Shown one piece after another: positions 6,543 to 8,861 of a stretch of 8,861 nt of DNA. Numbering within the stretch: the stretch's first letter is position 1; every line of letters begins with the position of its first letter. The notes under the pieces were generated by a model. That model was given only the letters and a program-made list of their open reading frames with translations. It was not told the origin of the DNA and did no database searches. A program made the translations under genes and the position numbers. Source of the stretch: Marinospirillum sp. (GTDB taxonomy: Bacteria; Pseudomonadota; Gammaproteobacteria; Pseudomonadales; Halomonadaceae); the NCBI GenBank assembly GCA_007119985.1, contig SKOQ01000043.1:1-8861 (forward strand). Reading direction: 5' to 3'.

Positions 6543-8117
6543 TTACTCCCACTCAATCGTTGCAGGTGGCTTGCTCGATACGTCATAGGTGACGCGTGAA
6601 ACACCCGCCAGTTCATTGATAATGCGGTTCGAGACCTTCTCCAAAAGCTCGTAAGGCAGGTGCGCCCAGCGTGCGGTCATAAAGTCGATGGTTTCAACAG
6701 CGCGCAGCGCGATCACCCATTCATAGCGACGGCCATCACCGACCACACCGACTGATTTAACCGGCAGGAAGACCGCAAAGGCTTGGCTGGTTTTTTCATA
6801 CCAGCCTGCAGCACGCAACTCTTCGATAAAGATCGCATCGGCATCGCGCAGGATATCGGCATAGTCTTTTTTGACTTCACCTAAGATACGCACACCCAAA
6901 CCAGGGCCAGGGAAGGGATGACGATAAACCATATCATAGGGCAGGCCGAGTTCAAGACCGATCTTGCGCACTTCGTCTTTGAACAGCTCACGCAAGGGCT
7001 CCACTAGCTCCATCCGCATGGTATCAGGCAGACCGCCGACGTTATGGTGCGATTTGATCACATGCGCCTTGCCGGTTTTAGCCGCGGCGGATTCAATCAC
7101 ATCTGGGTAGATGGTGCCCTGCGCCAAGAAATCAACATCGGTCAGCTTGGCCGCTTCTTGTTCAAACACATCAATAAAGGTATTGCCGATCACCTTGCGC
7201 TTGGCCTCTGGATCGCTGACCCCTTTTAAGCGCCCAAGGAACAGCTCTTCGGCATCAGCACGGATGACTTTGACACCCATATTGCGCGCGAACATCTCCA
7301 TCACCTGCTCGCCTTCATTCTTGCGCAGCAGGCCGTTATCAACAAAGACACAGGTCAGCTGGTCACCAATGGCCTTATGCAACAAGGCCGCGACGACAGA
7401 GGAATCGACACCACCCGACAGGCCGAGCAGTACCTTGCGCTCACCCACCTGCTCACGAACACGCTGCACCATATCTTCAATAATCTGCGCGGGCGTCCAG
7501 AGGGCGTCACAGGCGCAGATCTCACGCAAAAAGCGCTCCAGCATACGCTGGCCTTGCAGCGTGTGAGTCACTTCTGGGTGGAATTGCACACCGTAAAAAT
7601 GCTTGGCTTCACAGCTCATCGCAGCAATCGCGCAGCTGGGGGTAGAAGCGGTAATCTGGAAGCCTTCAGGCAGGGCCACCACCTTATCACCGTGGCTCAT
7701 CCACACATCCAGCAAGCCTTGGCCTTGTGCATTCACATGATCACGAATGTCGTGGAAGAAGGCCGACTCGGCCTCAAGCTGCACTTGTGCATAGCCAAAC
7801 TCACGCACATTTGAGCCTTGTACCTGACCGCCGAGCTGCTGCGCCATGGTTTGCATGCCGTAGCAGATACCCAGCACAGGCAGGCCCAGTTCAAAAACCA
7901 CCTGAGGCGCGCGTGGCGAGCCAGCTTCGGTCACTGACTCAGGGCCACCAGCCAGGATGATGCCTTTTGGGTCAAAATCACGGATCTGCGCTTCAGTGAT
8001 GTCATAGGGGTAGATCTCGCAATAGACACCCAGCTCACGCACACGGCGCGCAATCAGCTGAGTATATTGAGAACCGAAATCCAAAATCAGAATTTTATGG
8101 GCGTGGATATCTTGCAT
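6543..8117 (-). CDS. guaA: GMP synthase (glutamine-hydrolysing)
   Basis: 524 residues, full length for the bacterial two-domain enzyme. Makes GMP from XMP, ATP and glutamine, the last step of guanine nucleotide synthesis. The N-terminal class I amidotransferase has nucleophile C85 (GICYG at 83-87) and catalytic H180 and E182 (FHPEV). The ATP-pyrophosphatase domain has the P-loop SGGVDSS at 234-240. The C-terminal dimerisation/XMP-binding part has HPFPGPGLGVR (400-410) and ends KPPATIEWE, as is usual. The ATG at 8117 gives the conserved ILILDFGSQYTQLIARRVRE beginning; its ribosome site is weak (AGAG upstream). It follows guaB after 120 bases that hold two stem-loops, and leads directly into the secreted-protein gene and tadA. 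Confidence 0.98.
   Translation of the reverse strand: MQDIHAHKILILDFGSQYTQLIARRVRELGVYCEIYPYDITEAQIRDFDPKGIILAGGPESVTEAGSPRAPQVVFELGLPVLGICYGMQTMAQQLGGQVQGSNVREFGYAQVQLEAESAFFHDIRDHVNAQGQGLLDVWMSHGDKVVALPEGFQITASTPSCAIAAMSCEAKHFYGVQFHPEVTHTLQGQRMLERFLREICACDALWTPAQIIEDMVQRVREQVGERKVLLGLSGGVDSSVVAALLHKAIGDQLTCVFVDNGLLRKNEGEQVMEMFARNMGVKVIRADAEELFLGRLKGVSDPEAKRKVIGNTFIDVFEQEAAKLTDVDFLAQGTIYPDVIESAAAKTGKAHVIKSHHNVGGLPDTMRMELVEPLRELFKDEVRKIGLELGLPYDMVYRHPFPGPGLGVRILGEVKKDYADILRDADAIFIEELRAAGWYEKTSQAFAVFLPVKSVGVVGDGRRYEWVIALRAVETIDFMTARWAHLPYELLEKVSNRIINELAGVSRVTYDVSSKPPATIEWE
6546..6550 (-). promoter_or_regulatory. Ribosome binding site inside the last guaA codons
   Basis: GGGAG formed by the last two guaA sense codons (TGG GAG, before TAA) lies five bases before the ATG at 6540. 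It fixes the start of the secreted protein and suggests reinitiation by ribosomes finishing guaA. Confidence 0.75.
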
Positions 8118-8141
8118 AAAAGAGGTCTCTTAAAGTGATCA

Positions 8142-8169
8142 AGGCAAGCGCAACAGAGCACGCTTGCCT
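8142..8169 (-). promoter_or_regulatory. Perfect 9-bp stem-loop between guaB and guaA
   Basis: AGGCAAGCG (8142-8150) and CGCTTGCCT (8161-8169) are perfect complements around a ten-base loop. In the guaBA transcript the hairpin ends 24 bases before the guaA start codon. It is not followed by a T run, so it is not a typical terminator. An intercistronic stability, processing or attenuation element is inferred. Confidence 0.55.
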
Positions 8170-8187
8170 CGAAGATCCTGATAGCTA

Positions 8188-8211
8188 CCTCATCTCATCA
8201 GCGAGATGGGG
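8188..8211 (-). promoter_or_regulatory. Second, imperfect stem-loop between guaB and guaA
   Basis: On the minus strand CCCCATCTC (8211-8203) pairs with GAGATGAGG (8196-8188) around a six-base loop, with one C-A mismatch. It lies about 26 bases after the guaB stop and just before the perfect stem-loop. No T tract follows, so termination after guaB is not supported. Confidence 0.35.
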
Positions 8212-8237
8212 AGAAGACGAATCGCCACAGGGTGCTT

Positions 8238-8861
8238 TTAGCTCACACGGTAGTTCGGTGCTTCTTTGGTGATCTGCACATCATGGACGTGCGACTCACT
8301 CATACCCGCGTTGGTGATTTTGACAAACTGAGGCTTGGTGCGCATCGCCTGAATATCTTGGCAACCTGTGTAACCCATCGAGGCACGCAGACCACCCATC
8401 AGCTGATGCACGATGGCACTCATGGAACCCTTGTAAGGCACGCGGCCTTCGATACCTTCGGGAACCAGTTTCTCGACACCGGCATCCTTATCTTGGAAGT
8501 AGCGATCTGAAGAGCCTTGCGATTGCCCCATCGCACCTAGTGAGCCCATGCCACGGTAAGCCTTGTAAGTCCGGCCTTGGAACAGCTCGACCTCACCTGG
8601 GGCTTCTTCTGTACCGGCCAGCAAACCACCGACCATCACAAGGCTGGCACCGGCGACAATGGCCTTGGCCAGATCACCAGAGAAGCGCACACCACCATCA
8701 GCAATCAACGGAATGCCATAGGGCTTCAGCGCATCAGCCACATTGGAGATGGCACTAATCTGCGGCACACCAACACCCGCGACAATACGCGTGGTGCAGA
8801 TAGAGCCTGGGCCAATACCGACTTTCACCGCATCAGCACCGGCTTCGGCCAGCGCAACAGC
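8238..8861 (-). CDS. guaB: Inosine-5'-monophosphate dehydrogenase, C-terminal part (5' end outside window)
   Basis: 207 residues to the TAA at 8240-8238; the frame is open at the right edge, so about 280 N-terminal residues (barrel start and CBS pair) lie outside. Oxidises IMP to XMP with NAD+, the rate-limiting step to guanine nucleotides. In window numbering: the catalytic loop GPGSICTTR (18-25) with nucleophile C22, phosphate-site ADGG (54-57), AYRGMGSLGAM (101-111), the mobile flap Arg-Tyr pair in SSDRYFQ (R120, Y121), and VPYKGS (141-146). All active-site parts are intact, so this is a working gene and not a remnant. guaA follows 120 bases downstream on the same strand, the classic guaBA order. 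Confidence 0.97.
   Translation of the reverse strand, partial: AVALAEAGADAVKVGIGPGSICTTRIVAGVGVPQISAISNVADALKPYGIPLIADGGVRFSGDLAKAIVAGASLVMVGGLLAGTEEAPGEVELFQGRTYKAYRGMGSLGAMGQSQGSSDRYFQDKDAGVEKLVPEGIEGRVPYKGSMSAIVHQLMGGLRASMGYTGCQDIQAMRTKPQFVKITNAGMSESHVHDVQITKEAPNYRVS

Noticed and set aside
7111..7814. Two long plus-strand open frames
   Set aside because: Shadows opposite guaA, low-complexity Ser/Arg-rich products with no recognisable motif.

Overview
The window reads as core chromosome of a gammaproteobacterium of roughly balanced base composition. MutY and YggX are adjacent as in Enterobacteria and Pseudomonas, guaB and guaA are in tandem, TadA is bacterial-type, and the chemoreceptor has a dCache ligand domain. 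An Oceanospirillales/Pseudomonadales-like host is my inference from gene content. The sequence alone does not fix the genus. I see no phage, transposon, CRISPR or plasmid gene.

Layout, left to right: the 5' two-thirds of a minus-strand chemoreceptor gene runs off the left edge (1-1036), with a possible sigma-28 promoter upstream. Next come a clear rho-independent terminator for trxB (1202-1228) and trxB itself (thioredoxin reductase, 1249-2208, minus). A three-gene tRNA cluster (Phe-Gln-Thr in transcription order, minus, 2426-2712) follows, with its own promoter at 2726-2754. Then come yggX and mutY (2793-4183, minus), a minus-strand DNA repair and iron/oxidative protection pair. A single plus-strand gene (4390-5664) encodes a six-helix membrane diguanylate cyclase with an intact active site and I-site. 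It converges on tadA and overlaps its end. From 5610 to the right edge the minus strand carries guaB - guaA - a small secreted protein of unknown function - tadA. The last three are packed with a 2-base gap and an 8-base overlap, so they are very likely co-transcribed and coupled in translation.

How the genes work together: GuaB and GuaA turn IMP into XMP and then GMP, which feeds GTP. GTP is also the substrate of the neighbouring diguanylate cyclase, though that gene is on the other strand and a regulatory link is only conjecture. TadA makes inosine at the wobble base of tRNA-Arg(ACG). MutY removes A opposite 8-oxoG, YggX protects iron-sulfur proteins (MutY is one), and TrxB maintains thiol redox, so the left half has an oxidative-stress theme. 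The chemoreceptor carries all six residues of the amino-acid-binding dCache motif, so amino-acid sensing is predicted.

Most of the window is ordinary housekeeping sequence. The points worth a second look are the unrecognised secreted protein wedged between guaA and tadA, the paired inverted repeats enclosing tRNA-Gln and tRNA-Thr, the 55-base tail-to-tail overlap of the cyclase with tadA, the stem-loops between guaB and guaA, and the amino-acid motif of the chemoreceptor.
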